Shown: positions 45,848-55,110 of the stretch, one piece after another
How positions within the stretch are numbered: the stretch's first letter is position 1
Layout of the letters: each line of letters opens with the position of its first letter
Assembly: GCF_003711105.1 (NCBI RefSeq)
Contig: NZ_CP023865.1
Span: 7,237,001-7,301,000 of the forward strand
Length of the DNA: 64,000 bases
Direction: 5' to 3'
Origin: Actinoplanes teichomyceticus ATCC 31121
Lineage (GTDB): Bacteria; Actinomycetota; Actinomycetes; Mycobacteriales; Micromonosporaceae
Made by a program: the position numbers and the translations under genes
Notes under the pieces: model-generated
What the model was told of the DNA's origin: nothing
Databases searched by the model: none
Seen by the model: the letters and a program-made list of their open reading frames with translations, nothing else

Positions 45848-47521
45848 CTAGAACCGGGCCGGCTCCCGGTAGACGCCCCACTCCGCCTTCAGCATCCCGC
45901 AGATCTCGCCCAGGGTCGCCTCGGCGCGGGCCGCCTCCAGCATCGCCGGGATCATGTTCGCCCCGGTACGCGCGACGGCGACCAGGTCCTCCAGGGCGGT
46001 CTTGACGCGCGTCTCGTCGCGCCCGGCCCGCCGCTCCTCCAGCAGGCGGCGCTGCTCCACCTCGACCTCGTGCGACACCCGCAGGATCTCCAGCTCCTTG
46101 GCGACCGTGCCGGTGTGCGCGTTGACCCCGACGATCCGCTTCTCGCCCTTCTCCAGGGCCTGCTGGTAGGCGAACGCCGCCTCGGCGATGTGCGAGGTGA
46201 ACCAGCCGTCCTCGATGCCGCGCAGGATGCCCGAGGTGAGGGTGCCGTCGTGGCCCAGCTCGCGGATCCGCTCGAAGATCGCCTCGGCCTCGGCCTCGAT
46301 CCGGTCGGTGAGCGCCTCCACATACCACGAACCGCCGAGCGGATCGGCCACATTGACCACCCCGGTCTCCTCCATCAGCACCTGCTGGGTGCGCAGGGCG
46401 ATCTCGGCGGACTCGTCGGTGGGCAGCGCGAGCGTCTCGTCCAGGGCGTTGGTGTGCAGCGAGTTGGTGCCGCCGAGGACCGCGGCGAGCGCCTCCACCG
46501 CGGTGCGCACCACGTTGTTCACCGGCTGCTGGGCGGTGAGCGAGACCCCGGCGGTCTGCGTGTGGAACCGCAGCCAGAGCGCCTTCTCACTGGTCGCGCC
46601 GTAGTCCTCGCGCAGGTGCCGGGCCCAGATCCGGCGGGCCGCCCGGAACTTGGCGATCTCCTCGAAGAAGTCGATGTGCGCGTCGAAGAAGAAGCTCAGG
46701 CCGGGCGCGAACCGGTTGACGTCCAGCCCCCGGGACAGGCCGAGCTCGACGTACCCGAAGCCGTCGGCCAGTGTGTACGCCAGCTCCTGCGCCGCGGTCG
46801 CCCCGGCCTCGCGGATGTGGTAGCCGCTCACCGACAGCGGCTTGTACCGCGGGATCTCGCGGGCGCAGTACTCCATCAGGTCGCCGATCAGGCGCAGGTG
46901 CGGCTCGGGGGCGAACAGCCACTCCTTCTGCGCGATGTACTCCTTGAAGATGTCGGTCTGCAGGGTCCCGTCCAGCCGGCTCAGGTCGGCGCCCTGCCGC
47001 TCGGCGGCCACCAGGTACATGCAGAAGACCGGCACGGCCGGGCCGGAGATGGTCATGCTGGTCGTGACGTCCTGCAGCGGGATGTCGCGGAACAGCACAT
47101 CCATGTCGGCGGCCGAGTCGATCGCCACCCCGCAGTGCCCGACCTCGCCGAGCGAGAACGGATCGTCGGAGTCCCGGCCCATCAGCGTCGGCATGTCGAA
47201 CGCCACGCTGAGTCCGCCGCCGCCGGCCGCCAGGATCATCTTGTACCGCTCGTTGGTCTGCCGCGCGTTGCCGAACCCGGCGAACTGCCGGATGGTCCAG
47301 GTGCGGCCGCGGTAGCCGGTCGGGTGCAGACCTCGGGTGAACGGGAACTCGCCGGGCCAGCCGATCCGCTCGAAACCCGGGTACGCCACGCCGGGCGGCG
47401 GCCCGTAGACCGGCTCCACCGGATTGCCGGAGAGCGTGGTGAAGTCGGCGTCCCGCTTGCGTGCGGCGTCGTAGCGGCGCTGCCAGCGCTCGCGCCCGGC
47501 CTCGATGTCGGCTGCGTCCAT
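45848..47521 (-). CDS. icmA: Isobutyryl-CoA mutase large subunit (IcmA type)
   Basis: A 557-residue B12-dependent acyl-CoA mutase catalytic subunit. Close family resemblance: RTWTIRQFAGFGNARQTNERYK, SVAFDMPTLMGRDSDD, TLQTDIFKEYIAQKEW, TAGVSLTAQQPVNNVVR. Counting residues places Phe at 80 and Gln at 198, the pair that marks isobutyryl-CoA mutase; methylmalonyl-CoA mutase has Tyr and Arg there. The enzyme interconverts isobutyryl- and n-butyryl-CoA. The B12-binding domain is missing from this chain; the separate IcmB subunit must be elsewhere. The meaB gene next to it is the expected G-protein chaperone. The ATG at 47521 has a promoter upstream at 47551-47580. Confidence 0.92.
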   Translation of the reverse strand: MDAADIEAGRERWQRRYDAARKRDADFTTLSGNPVEPVYGPPPGVAYPGFERIGWPGEFPFTRGLHPTGYRGRTWTIRQFAGFGNARQTNERYKMILAAGGGGLSVAFDMPTLMGRDSDDPFSLGEVGHCGVAIDSAADMDVLFRDIPLQDVTTSMTISGPAVPVFCMYLVAAERQGADLSRLDGTLQTDIFKEYIAQKEWLFAPEPHLRLIGDLMEYCAREIPRYKPLSVSGYHIREAGATAAQELAYTLADGFGYVELGLSRGLDVNRFAPGLSFFFDAHIDFFEEIAKFRAARRIWARHLREDYGATSEKALWLRFHTQTAGVSLTAQQPVNNVVRTAVEALAAVLGGTNSLHTNALDETLALPTDESAEIALRTQQVLMEETGVVNVADPLGGSWYVEALTDRIEAEAEAIFERIRELGHDGTLTSGILRGIEDGWFTSHIAEAAFAYQQALEKGEKRIVGVNAHTGTVAKELEILRVSHEVEVEQRRLLEERRAGRDETRVKTALEDLVAVARTGANMIPAMLEAARAEATLGEICGMLKAEWGVYREPARF

Positions 47522-47550
47522 GCGCCCATACTAATGGCAGAACTGAACGA

Positions 47551-47580
47551 TTACTAAGGTCGCGACGCGCGGCAGGACAA
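47551..47580 (-). promoter_or_regulatory. Candidate promoter for icmA
   Basis: On the minus strand TTGTCC (47575-47580) and TAGTAA (47551-47556) are separated by 18 bp; both are close to vegetative consensus. Transcription would start about 20 bases upstream of the icmA ATG. No clear Shine-Dalgarno is visible in between. Confidence 0.6.
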
Positions 47581-47653
47581 GGGTTTTCCCTACTACCGCG
47601 GAGTAACCGGACCGGGGAGAGTCGGCTTCGGGATCCATCCATCCCACCGGGCC

Positions 47654-47768
47654 CCGGCAGCGCCCGCCACGCTGCCGGGGCTGCCCCACCCGCCGGCAGC
47701 GCCCGCCACGCTGTCGGGGCTGCCCCACCGCCGGCAGCGCCCGCCACGCTGCCGGGGCTGCCCCACCC
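47654..47768. repeat. 38/39-bp repeat of three stem-loops downstream of meaB
   Basis: Copies start at 47654, 47693 and 47731. Each includes CCGGCAGCG-7-CGCTGCCGG, a 9-bp stem with cccgcca loop (copy 2 has one mismatch) followed by ggctgccccacc. The array begins 33 bases beyond the meaB stop at 47802 and probably ends its transcript. Confidence 0.85.
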
Positions 47769-47801
47769 GATCGTGCAGATCCCGGACCGGCGCCCCCGGG
47801 C

Positions 47802-48764
47802 TCAGGCCACTTCCAGACCGGCCAGCAGCTCGTCGGCCGCGGCGTACGGGTCGAGCGTGCCGTCGACGACCCGGGCGGCGAGGCCGGGCAGGGCGGTGCC
47901 CTCGTGCAGGTCGCCGATCCGGGCGCGCAGCGCGCCCACCGCGAGCGCGGAGATCTCCGCGGCGGCGCGCCGTTCCCGGCGGGCCCGCAGCTCGCCGCTG
48001 CCGGCCATCCACGCGCGGTGCTTCTCGATCGCGGCGACCACGTCCTCCACGCCCTCGCCCTTGACCGCGGCCGCGCGCACCACCTGCGGACGCCACTGGT
48101 CGGCGGAGCGCTCGCCGAGCGCCAGCATGCCCTGGATGTCGCGGTAGGTGTTGTCCGCGCCCGGCCGGTCCGCCTTGTTGATCACGAAGACGTCGGCGAT
48201 CTCCAGCACCCCGGCCTTGACCGCCTGGATCGCGTCGCCCATGCCCGGAGCCAGCAGCACCAGCGTGGTGTCGGCCAGCGAGGCGATCTCCACCTCGGCC
48301 TGGCCCACCCCGACGGTCTCCACCAGCACCACGTCGCAGCCGGCGCCCTCCAGCACCCGGACGGCCTGCGGGGTGGCCGCGGAGAGCCCGCCCAGCTGAC
48401 CGCGACTGGACATCGAGCGGATGTACACCCCGCGGTCCGCGGTGTGCTCCTGCATCCGCACCCGGTCGCCGAGGATCGCGCCGCCGGTGAACGGGCTGGA
48501 CGGGTCCACGGCCAGCACCCCGACCCGGCGCCCGGCCAGCCGCAGCGCGCGGACCAGCTCGTTCGTGGTGGTCGACTTGCCCACGCCGGGCGCGCCGGTG
48601 AGACCGACCACCTGGGCCCGGCCGGCGTAGGGCGCCATCGCGGCGGCGACCTCGGGCAGCGCCGGGTCGCCGTTCTCCACCAGGCTGATCAGCCGGGCCA
48701 CCGACCGCGGGTCTCCGTCCCGGGCCTTGGCGACCAGGGACGGCACGTCGCGGAGTCGGCTCAT
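47802..48764 (-). CDS. meaB: Acyl-CoA mutase-associated GTPase chaperone MeaB
   Basis: A 320-residue MeaB/ArgK GTPase with the P-loop [15 protein letters not shown], the switch segment [37 protein letters not shown] (G3 region), [12 protein letters not shown] (NKAD) and the expected C-terminal helices. The chaperone gates cobalamin loading into and damaged cofactor out of acyl-CoA mutases. icmA lies downstream on the same strand, so ICM is the probable client. The ATG at 48764 overlaps the thiolase stop by four bases. Confidence 0.95.
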   Translation of the reverse strand: MSRLRDVPSLVAKARDGDPRSVARLISLVENGDPALPEVAAAMAPYAGRAQVVGLTGAPGVGKSTTTNELVRALRLAGRRVGVLAVDPSSPFTGGAILGDRVRMQEHTADRGVYIRSMSSRGQLGGLSAATPQAVRVLEGAGCDVVLVETVGVGQAEVEIASLADTTLVLLAPGMGDAIQAVKAGVLEIADVFVINKADRPGADNTYRDIQGMLALGERSADQWRPQVVRAAAVKGEGVEDVVAAIEKHRAWMAGSGELRARRERRAAAEISALAVGALRARIGDLHEGTALPGLAARVVDGTLDPYAAADELLAGLEVA

Positions 48765-49945
48765 GCCGGCACTGTGATGATCAGGGCATCGCCCTGGCCG
48801 CCGCCGCCGCACAGGCCCGCCGCGCCGGTGCCCCCGCCGCGCCGCTTGAGCTCCAGCGCCAGGGTGAGCACCAGCCGAGCACCGGACATCCCGATCGGGT
48901 GTCCGAGAGCAATCGCCCCGCCGTTCACGTTCACCTTCTCCTCGCCGACCTTCAACTCGCGCATCGACTGGATGACCACCTGGGCGAAGGCCTCGTTGAT
49001 CTCGATCAGGTCCAGGTCGTCCACGGTCATCCGGGCCTTCTCCAGCGCGTGCCGGATGGCGTTGGACGGCTGGGACTGCAGCGAGCTGTCCGGGCCGGCC
49101 ACGTTGCCGTGCGCGACGATCTCGGCGATCCAGCTCAGGCCGAGCTCCTCGGCCTTGGCCCGGCTCATCACCACGACCGCGGCGGCGCCGTCGGAGATCG
49201 GCGAGGAGCTGGCCGCGGTGATCGTCCCGTCCGGCGCGAACGCCGGGCGCAGCTTCGCCAGCGTCTCGGCGGTGGTGCCGGGCCGTACCCCCTCGTCGGT
49301 GTCGATGAGGCCCTCGGCCTTGCGGTCGCCGGACGGCAGCGGGGCGATCTCCTCGGCGAACCGGCCCTCGCGCTGCGCGGCGGCGGCCCGCCGGTGGCTG
49401 AGCGCGGCGAACTCGTCCTGCTCGGCGCGGCTGATGTCCAGCCGCGCGCCGCTGGTCTCGGTGGACTCGCCCATCGAGATGCCGGCCCACGGGTCGGTCA
49501 GCCCGTCCAGCGCCATGTGGTCGCGCAGGGCCACGTCACCGAACTTGGTGCCCTGTCGCTGATTGATCAGATGCGGGGCGTTGGTCATCGACTCCATGCC
49601 GCCGGCCACCACGATCTCGTACTCGCCGGCGCGGATCAGCTGGTCGGCCAGCGCGATCGCGTCCAGTCCGGAGAGGCACACCTTGTTGACGGTGAGCGCC
49701 GGGACGGTCATCGGGATGCCGGCCGCGACGGCGGCCTGGCGGGCCGGGATCTGCCCGCACCCGGCCTGCAGCACCTGGCCCATGATGACGTACTGCACCT
49801 GGTCGGGGGCGACGCCGCCACGGGTCAGGGCGGCGGCGATCGCGTGCCCGCCGAGGGCGGTGGCGGGCAGGTGCCTGAGGTTGCCGAGCAGACGCCCCAT
49901 CGGGGTACGGGCGCCGCTCACGATCACGGAGCTGGTCACGGTCAT
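48761..49945 (-). CDS. Acetyl-CoA acetyltransferase (thiolase)
   Basis: A 394-residue thiolase of the biosynthetic/acetoacetyl type. The acyl-carrying Cys is in [16 protein letters not shown], with [30 protein letters not shown] (active-site His) and [12 protein letters not shown] (second Cys). It interconverts two acetyl-CoA and acetoacetyl-CoA or cleaves 3-ketoacyl-CoA. The ATG at 49945 is inside an upstream open frame without coding character. It is the first gene of the thiolase-meaB pair, and its order with mce, meaB and icmA resembles the Streptomyces coelicolor arrangement near filP. Confidence 0.93.
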   Translation of the reverse strand: MTVTSSVIVSGARTPMGRLLGNLRHLPATALGGHAIAAALTRGGVAPDQVQYVIMGQVLQAGCGQIPARQAAVAAGIPMTVPALTVNKVCLSGLDAIALADQLIRAGEYEIVVAGGMESMTNAPHLINQRQGTKFGDVALRDHMALDGLTDPWAGISMGESTETSGARLDISRAEQDEFAALSHRRAAAAQREGRFAEEIAPLPSGDRKAEGLIDTDEGVRPGTTAETLAKLRPAFAPDGTITAASSSPISDGAAAVVVMSRAKAEELGLSWIAEIVAHGNVAGPDSSLQSQPSNAIRHALEKARMTVDDLDLIEINEAFAQVVIQSMRELKVGEEKVNVNGGAIALGHPIGMSGARLVLTLALELKRRGGGTGAAGLCGGGGQGDALIITVPA

Positions 49946-50070
49946 GTCCGATCTGCGACGGTTGGGTGCGCGATACCGGCTGGCGACTCGGCGCCGGCTG
50001 GCGGGTCGGCACCGGCTGGACACCCGCACCCGGGCGGCCTTAACGATCCTTCAGGTCAGAGACTAGCGGC

Positions 50071-50559
50071 ATGACGGACCACACATCGAGTGCCACCCAT
50101 CGCGAGAATGTCACATTCTCCGGCGTCGAATTGCTCCGGATCGACCATGTGGGCATCGCTGTAGCGGATTTGGACGAGGCTATCCGGTTCTACGAGGAAA
50201 ATCTCGGCTTGCGCTGTGTGCATCAAGAGACCAACGACGAACAGGGGGTACGGGAGGCGATGCTCGCGGTCGGCGACGGCGCCGGACCGCGGATCCAGCT
50301 GCTCGCCCCGGCCCGGCCGGACTCGGCGATCGCCAGGTTCCTCGACCGCAGCGGCCCGGGCCTGCAGCAGCTGGCCTACACGGTGGCCGACGTCGAGGCC
50401 GCCGCCGACGCGATGCGGGCCCGCGGCATGCGGCTGCTCTACGACGCCCCGCGGCGCGGCACGGCCGGCTCCCGGATCAACTTCGTCCACCCCAAGGACG
50501 CCGGCGGGGTGCTGGTCGAGCTGGTCGAGCCGGGCCCGGAGGGTACGCCGGCCGGGTGA
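50071..50559 (+). CDS. mce: Methylmalonyl-CoA epimerase (glyoxalase fold)
   Basis: A 162-residue VOC-fold protein. RIDHVGIAVADLDEAIRFY gives the first metal-ligand His, RIQLLAP the ligand Gln, and VLVELVEP the Glu. The position where most epimerases have HH (GxHHxA) reads GPGLQQLAYTV here, so the fourth ligand His is replaced by Gln. Family members convert (S)- to (R)-methylmalonyl-CoA using a divalent metal; an altered metal or function cannot be excluded. The plus-strand start is ATG 50071, divergent from the thiolase gene, with a 14-residue N-terminal extension over the minimal fold and no clear ribosome-binding site. Confidence 0.88.
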   Translation: MTDHTSSATHRENVTFSGVELLRIDHVGIAVADLDEAIRFYEENLGLRCVHQETNDEQGVREAMLAVGDGAGPRIQLLAPARPDSAIARFLDRSGPGLQQLAYTVADVEAAADAMRARGMRLLYDAPRRGTAGSRINFVHPKDAGGVLVELVEPGPEGTPAG

Positions 50560-50817
50560 ATCACCCTGACGCGAGCGCGGCCGGCTGGCAGGATCGGTCC
50601 CATTGAGCGAGCCGCCGGCCCACCGGCCGGACGGCGATCACGCGAAGCGGGCGAGTCAGCAGGTAGCGCCGGGACGGAAGCGGAACGTCCGAGGAGTGAC
50701 GGGCGTCCCCCGAACGGCCTGCCACCCGGCTGCGGTCCAGGTCAAAGCTGATCTACATTGGGTTTCCACAGTCGTACCGCCCTTGCATGTCCGCTCCCTT
50801 CTCGCCAGGATGGCGCA
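50560..50817. promoter_or_regulatory. Intergenic region upstream of filP-like gene 1
   Basis: 258 bases. A 13-bp palindrome gggtgaatcaccc overlaps the end of mce (50554-50566). TACATT near 50753 could be a -10. No terminator for mce was found. Confidence 0.3.
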
Positions 50818-52125
50818 ATGCCCCAGCAGCAGGATCAGAACCTGGCCTTCTTCGAGACCGCGAATACGCAGCACGATTTCACCGTCGTCCTGCGTGGTTA
50901 CGACCGTCACCAGGTCGACGGACACATCGGCCGGTTGCTCGCCGCGCTGAACCAGTCCGAGCAGGCCCGCGGTGAGGCCGAGCAGCGCATGAACGACGCC
51001 CAGCGGCGGCTCCGCCAGGCGGAGCAGCGGCTGAACGTGCTGGAGCAGAAACTCGCCGACAGCAACAAACTGCTGGAGGAGAACAACCGTCCGACGCTCT
51101 CCGGGCTGGGCACCCGGGTGGAGCAGATCCTGCGGCTCGCCGAGGAACAGGCGAACGACCACCGGAGCGAGGCGAAGCGGGAGAGCGAGGGCATCCTCTC
51201 CGCGGCCCGGCTGGAGGCCCGCGAGATCACCGACAAGGCGCGGGCCGAGGCCGCCGCGATGAAGGCGACCGCCGAGCGTGAGGCCGGCCAGGTCCGCACG
51301 CACGCCGAGCGCGAGGCCGCGGAGACCCGGGTGCAGGCCCGGCGCGAGGCCGACACGCTGCGCTCGGACGCCGACCGCGAGACCAAGCAGTTGCGTACGG
51401 TGACCGCGCACGAGGTCGCCGAACTGAAGTCGACCGTCGAGCGGGAGGTCGCCTCGCTGCGCGCCACCGCCGAGCGGGAGATCACCCAGGCCCGCGCGAA
51501 GGCGGCCCGGGAGGCCGAGGAGAAGCGCGCCGAGGCCACCAAGATGCTCACCGACGCCCGCGACAAGCGCGACAAGGATTTGCAGGCCCTGGCGCTGGAG
51601 ATCGCGGAGCGCCGGGAGAAGGCCGAGGCCGAGGAGTCCCAGCGGCACGCCGCCCAGGTCGCCGCCACGCAGAAGATGGTGAGCGAGGCCGAGGAGCGGG
51701 CCCGGGCCGCCGAGGACCGCGCCAAGGAGATCGAGCAGCGCGCCGAGACCCGCCGGATCGAGTCCGAGCGCAGCGCCGCCGAGGCGGTGGAGAAGGCCCG
51801 CGCGCTCGCCGACAAGACCGTCGCCGAGGCCCGCTCCGAGGCGAACCGGCTGCTCAGCGAGGCGCGTACGGAGGCCGAGCTGACCACCCAGGCAGCCCGC
51901 CGCGAGGTGGAGGACCTCACCCGCCAGAAGGACGCGGTCACCGCCCAGCTGGGTCAGATGCTGTCCGGCCTGTCCGGCCTGGTGCCCGGGGTCGGCGGCG
52001 CGCCGGCCGCGGCGAAACCGGCCGAGCCGGTCGCGCAGCCCGCGGCGGCCGAGCCGGCGGAGCCCGCCGAGCCCCAGGATGCCGCGGCCGGCGACGAGCC
52101 GGTCACCGCTCAGCCCAAGTCCTGA
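50818..52125 (+). CDS. filP: FilP-like coiled-coil cytoskeletal protein, copy 1
   Basis: A 435-residue coiled-coil protein. The N-terminus HDFTVVLRGYDRHQVDGHIGRLL is a DivIVA-like motif, followed by PTLSGLGTRVEQILRLAEEQAND and then about 250 residues of Ala/Glu/Arg-rich heptad repeats. The end LTRQKDAVTAQLGQMLSGL resembles the end of FilP, and the last 45 residues are Ala/Pro/Glu-rich. FilP-type proteins form filaments that support tip growth in mycelial actinobacteria; older annotations wrongly call them cellulose-binding. The ATG at 50818 follows AGGA. It lies downstream of mce, as in Streptomyces, where scy and filP are neighbours. Confidence 0.85.
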   Translation: MPQQQDQNLAFFETANTQHDFTVVLRGYDRHQVDGHIGRLLAALNQSEQARGEAEQRMNDAQRRLRQAEQRLNVLEQKLADSNKLLEENNRPTLSGLGTRVEQILRLAEEQANDHRSEAKRESEGILSAARLEAREITDKARAEAAAMKATAEREAGQVRTHAEREAAETRVQARREADTLRSDADRETKQLRTVTAHEVAELKSTVEREVASLRATAEREITQARAKAAREAEEKRAEATKMLTDARDKRDKDLQALALEIAERREKAEAEESQRHAAQVAATQKMVSEAEERARAAEDRAKEIEQRAETRRIESERSAAEAVEKARALADKTVAEARSEANRLLSEARTEAELTTQAARREVEDLTRQKDAVTAQLGQMLSGLSGLVPGVGGAPAAAKPAEPVAQPAAAEPAEPAEPQDAAAGDEPVTAQPKS

Positions 52126-52198
52126 CCGGCGTCCCGGTCGCTCCGGTTGCGGACCCTTCCGGGGTACGCGACGGTGGACCGGGCCGGTGGCTTCTTGT

Positions 52199-52244
52199 GA
52201 TTCAGGCCGTACCGGAGTTTCTCCGGCACGGCCTGAATCGTTTT
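52199..52244 (+). terminator. Intrinsic terminator after filP-like gene 1
   Basis: GATTCAGGCCGT-A-CCGGAG pairs with CTCCGG-C-ACGGCCTGAATC around TTT (52199-52239; 18 pairs and one mismatch), followed by GTTTT. It is the clearest U-tract terminator in the window and separates the two coiled-coil genes. Confidence 0.88.
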
Positions 52245-52365
52245 GGCGCGTAGCCTGGGTTCCATACGGTGCCCGGTCGGACATATCGCAACTACCCGCA
52301 TGGTCCTGCCTAGCCCGGTGTGTATCGTCGCGCCGCTGGACCACGCGTATGTGAGGATGGAGAGC

Positions 52366-53868
52366 ATGTCGCACGGCGGTGAAATCTTCGGCCTTGGCGG
52401 AGACTCGGCGACCGAGCCCAGCTTCGAAACCGCGCTGCGTGGTTATGAGCGCAAGCAGGTCGAGCGGTACGTCGCCCGCGCCGAGAACGAGATCGCCGCG
52501 CTGGCTGCCGAGCGGGAACAGGCGTATTCGCAGATACAGGCGATGGCCGCGCAGATCGAGCGGTTGCAGCAGGAGATCACTCAGGCCCGGCGCAACACCG
52601 GTATCGCCGGCGAGGTCTCGTTCCGGCACCTCGGCCCCCGGGTCGAGCAGATCCTGGCCCTCGCCGAGGAGCAGGCCGAGGCGATCAAGGCGTCGGCCAC
52701 CGACGACATCGCCGGGCGGCTCGCCGAGGCGGAACGCATCCGGGCGGAGGCCGAGGCGCACGCCCACGACGGCATCCGGGACTTCGAGATCGCCCTGGCC
52801 GCCCGCCGGGCCGAGGAGGAGAAGGCGGACGCCGCCCGGCGGGCCGCCGCGGACAAGGCGGTCGCCGACGCCCGGCGGACCGCCGAGCAGATCCGCGCCG
52901 ACAGCGAGGCGCTGCTGGCCCGGGCCCGGGCCGAGGCGCAGCACATCGCGGACAAGGCGGCCCAGGAGGCGCAGCGCGCCCGCGCCGAGGTGGACGGCTA
53001 CGTCAAGGCCACCCGGACGCAGGCCGAGCAGGAGCTCACGGCGCTGCGGGAGAAGACCGAGCAGGAGATCGCCACCCGCCGGGCCGAGGCGGACCGGGAG
53101 CACGCCGACCGCGCCGCCGCGGTGGAGCAGGAGCTGTCGCTGCGCCGGCACGCGGTCACCGAGGAGCTCGGCCAGATGCGCGCGGGCGTCGAGAAGCAGT
53201 GCGCCGACCTGCGCAGCGAGGCCGACAAGTACGCCGAGGAGGTGCTCCGCCGCTCGGACGAGCAGGCCACCGCGACCCGCAAGGAGCTCGCCGCCCAGCA
53301 GGAGAAGATCGTCCAGGCGGGCCGGGACCTGGAGGCCGCACAGGCCAAGGTGACCGAGGCGGAACAGCGCCTGGCCACCGCCCAGGAGCAGGCGCTGGCG
53401 GCGGAGAAGGAGGCCGAGCGGGTCGAGCGCCGGCTGGCCGAGGCCACCGAGCGGCTGGCGGCGGAGCTGGAGCGGGTCAGCGAGGCGAAGCGGGCCGGCG
53501 AGGCCGCCGAGCGGCACGCCGCCGACGTCCGCCGCCAGGTGCAGCAGGAGGCGAAGCGGGTGGCCGAGCTGGCCGCCGCCGCGGTGCTGGCGGCCGCCGC
53601 CTCCCCCGAGGAGCCGGAGCCGGAGCCGGACGACCGCGACGGGGGCCCCGCCACGACGGAGAAGGCGGCCACGCACGCCGCGGAGAATCCCGACGGGCAC
53701 GCCGCGGAGAAATCCACCGCCCAGGCCGGCACGCACCCGGCGGAGAAGAAGACCGGCGCCCCGGTCGGCGCGCACGCCGCGGACAAACCCGCCCAGCCCG
53801 CCAAGGTGACCGCCTCCGCCAAGGTGACCGTTCCGCAGGCGAGCCGGGTGTCCGCCGACGCGGAGTAA
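52366..53868 (+). CDS. FilP-like coiled-coil protein, copy 2
   Basis: A 500-residue coiled-coil protein parallel in layout to its upstream neighbour: FETALRGYERKQVERYVARAEN (DivIVA-like), SFRHLGPRVEQILALAEEQAEAIKAS, then a long Ala/Glu/Arg heptad region to about residue 410 and a tail of about 85 residues with Ala/His/Glu/Lys-rich imperfect repeats (AAEKST, AADKPAQP). The two genes share organisation and key motifs but are divergent in sequence, so they look like old paralogues or an scy/filP-like pair. The ATG at 52366 follows GGAGAG; an in-frame ATG at 52357 is possible. It has its own transcription unit because of the terminator at 52199. Confidence 0.85.
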   Translation: MSHGGEIFGLGGDSATEPSFETALRGYERKQVERYVARAENEIAALAAEREQAYSQIQAMAAQIERLQQEITQARRNTGIAGEVSFRHLGPRVEQILALAEEQAEAIKASATDDIAGRLAEAERIRAEAEAHAHDGIRDFEIALAARRAEEEKADAARRAAADKAVADARRTAEQIRADSEALLARARAEAQHIADKAAQEAQRARAEVDGYVKATRTQAEQELTALREKTEQEIATRRAEADREHADRAAAVEQELSLRRHAVTEELGQMRAGVEKQCADLRSEADKYAEEVLRRSDEQATATRKELAAQQEKIVQAGRDLEAAQAKVTEAEQRLATAQEQALAAEKEAERVERRLAEATERLAAELERVSEAKRAGEAAERHAADVRRQVQQEAKRVAELAAAAVLAAAASPEEPEPEPDDRDGGPATTEKAATHAAENPDGHAAEKSTAQAGTHPAEKKTGAPVGAHAADKPAQPAKVTASAKVTVPQASRVSADAE

Positions 53869-53934
53869 CCGGCTGGCGGCTGTTGCGCGGCGGCGATAGC
53901 CTCCGGACGCTCCCGTCCGCTGTGGAGGTCACGC

Positions 53935-55092
53935 ATGTCAACCGAGCCGCCGGCTTCACCGCACGCCGAACCGGCCGTGCCCGGGCAACGGGTGGAGCCG
54001 GCCGACGCCTCCGGGCCGGACGACGGCCCGGAGGCCGGCAAGGGCCGGTTCGGCGCGCCGGGGCGGCCGCTGAACCGGCGCAGCCCGTTCCTGTTCGGCT
54101 TCCTGTCCGGGCTGGGCGTGATCGCGGCGTACGCGCTCTTCCTCGGCGTCCGCAATGCCGCCTCCATCCTCGTGCTGATCTCCATCGCGCTGTTCCTGGC
54201 GATCGGGCTCAACCCGGCGGTGGTCCGCCTGCGCCGCTGGGGCCTGCCCCGCGGCCCGGCGGTGGCGATCGTCTCGCTGACCGTGGTGGCGTTGCTGGCC
54301 GGCGGCATCGTCGCGCTGATCCCGCCGCTGGTGACACAGACCACCGAGCTGATCAACAACGCGCCCGGGACGATCGAGAACCTGCGCCGCAGCGAGACGG
54401 TCAACGAGCTGGTGCAGCGCTACGACATCGTGAACAAGGTGCAGAGCGCGGTCAACGCGGGCACCATCGGCAACGCGCTCGGCGGCGTGGTCGGCGGCGC
54501 CAAGCTGATCTTCGGGACGATCTTCAACGTCCTGACCGTGCTGGTGCTGACCATCTACTTCATGGCGTCCTTCGACCGGATCAAGGAGGCCGGGTACTCC
54601 CTGGTGCCGGCCTCCCGCCGGGACCGGGTGCGGCTGCTGGCCGACGAGATCCTGACCAAGGTGGGCGCCTACATGGTGGGCGCGCTGGCGATCGCCATCC
54701 TGGCCGGGCTGAGCACCTTCGTGCTGGCCCTGCTGCTGGACCTGCCGTACCCGTTCGCGCTGGCCGTGGTGGTCGCGGTCTGCGACCTGATCCCGCAGAT
54801 CGGCGCCACCATCGGCGCCGTGATCGTCAGCCTGGTGGGGCTGGCGTCCTCGGTCACCGACGGTGTCGTCTGCATCGTCTTCTTCATCGTCTACCAGCAG
54901 GTGGAGAACTACCTGATCTATCCGAACGTGATGCGCCGCTCGGTGAAGGTCAGCGACGTCGCCGCGGTGGTGGCCGCGCTGCTCGGCGTGGCGCTGTTCG
55001 GCGTGGTGGGCGCGCTGGTCGCCATCCCGATGGTCGCCGCCGTCCAGCTGATCACGCGGGAGGTGCTGGTGCCCAGCATGGACCAGCGCTGA
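53935..55092 (+). CDS. AI-2E family transporter (PerM-like)
   Basis: A 385-residue membrane protein with about eight helices (first near residue 51) and the family features YRDGLNPAV-type NPAVVRLRRWGLPRGPAVAIV, PASRRDRVRLLADEI before LTKVGAYMVG, and DLIPQIGATIGA in the later helices. Family members include TqsA-like exporters and Na+/H+-coupled proteins; the substrate is unknown. About 40 N-terminal residues (Pro/Ala/Glu-rich) form a cytosolic tail. The ATG at 53935 follows GGAGGT. It is 66 bases downstream of the filP-like gene on the same strand. Confidence 0.9.
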   Translation: MSTEPPASPHAEPAVPGQRVEPADASGPDDGPEAGKGRFGAPGRPLNRRSPFLFGFLSGLGVIAAYALFLGVRNAASILVLISIALFLAIGLNPAVVRLRRWGLPRGPAVAIVSLTVVALLAGGIVALIPPLVTQTTELINNAPGTIENLRRSETVNELVQRYDIVNKVQSAVNAGTIGNALGGVVGGAKLIFGTIFNVLTVLVLTIYFMASFDRIKEAGYSLVPASRRDRVRLLADEILTKVGAYMVGALAIAILAGLSTFVLALLLDLPYPFALAVVVAVCDLIPQIGATIGAVIVSLVGLASSVTDGVVCIVFFIVYQQVENYLIYPNVMRRSVKVSDVAAVVAALLGVALFGVVGALVAIPMVAAVQLITREVLVPSMDQR

Positions 55093-55110
55093 CCGTTCCC
55101 GATCAGCACT

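Noticed and set aside
50554..50566. Palindrome gggtgaatcaccc overlapping the mce stop
   Set aside because: With a 1-base centre it cannot form a hairpin, and its position at a stop codon makes an operator unlikely; short palindromes are common at this GC content.
50656..53775. Open frame of about 1040 codons antisense to the FilP-like genes
   Set aside because: Composition is Leu/Gly/Arg-rich, there is no recognisable motif, and the plus-strand coiled-coil proteins explain the sequence.
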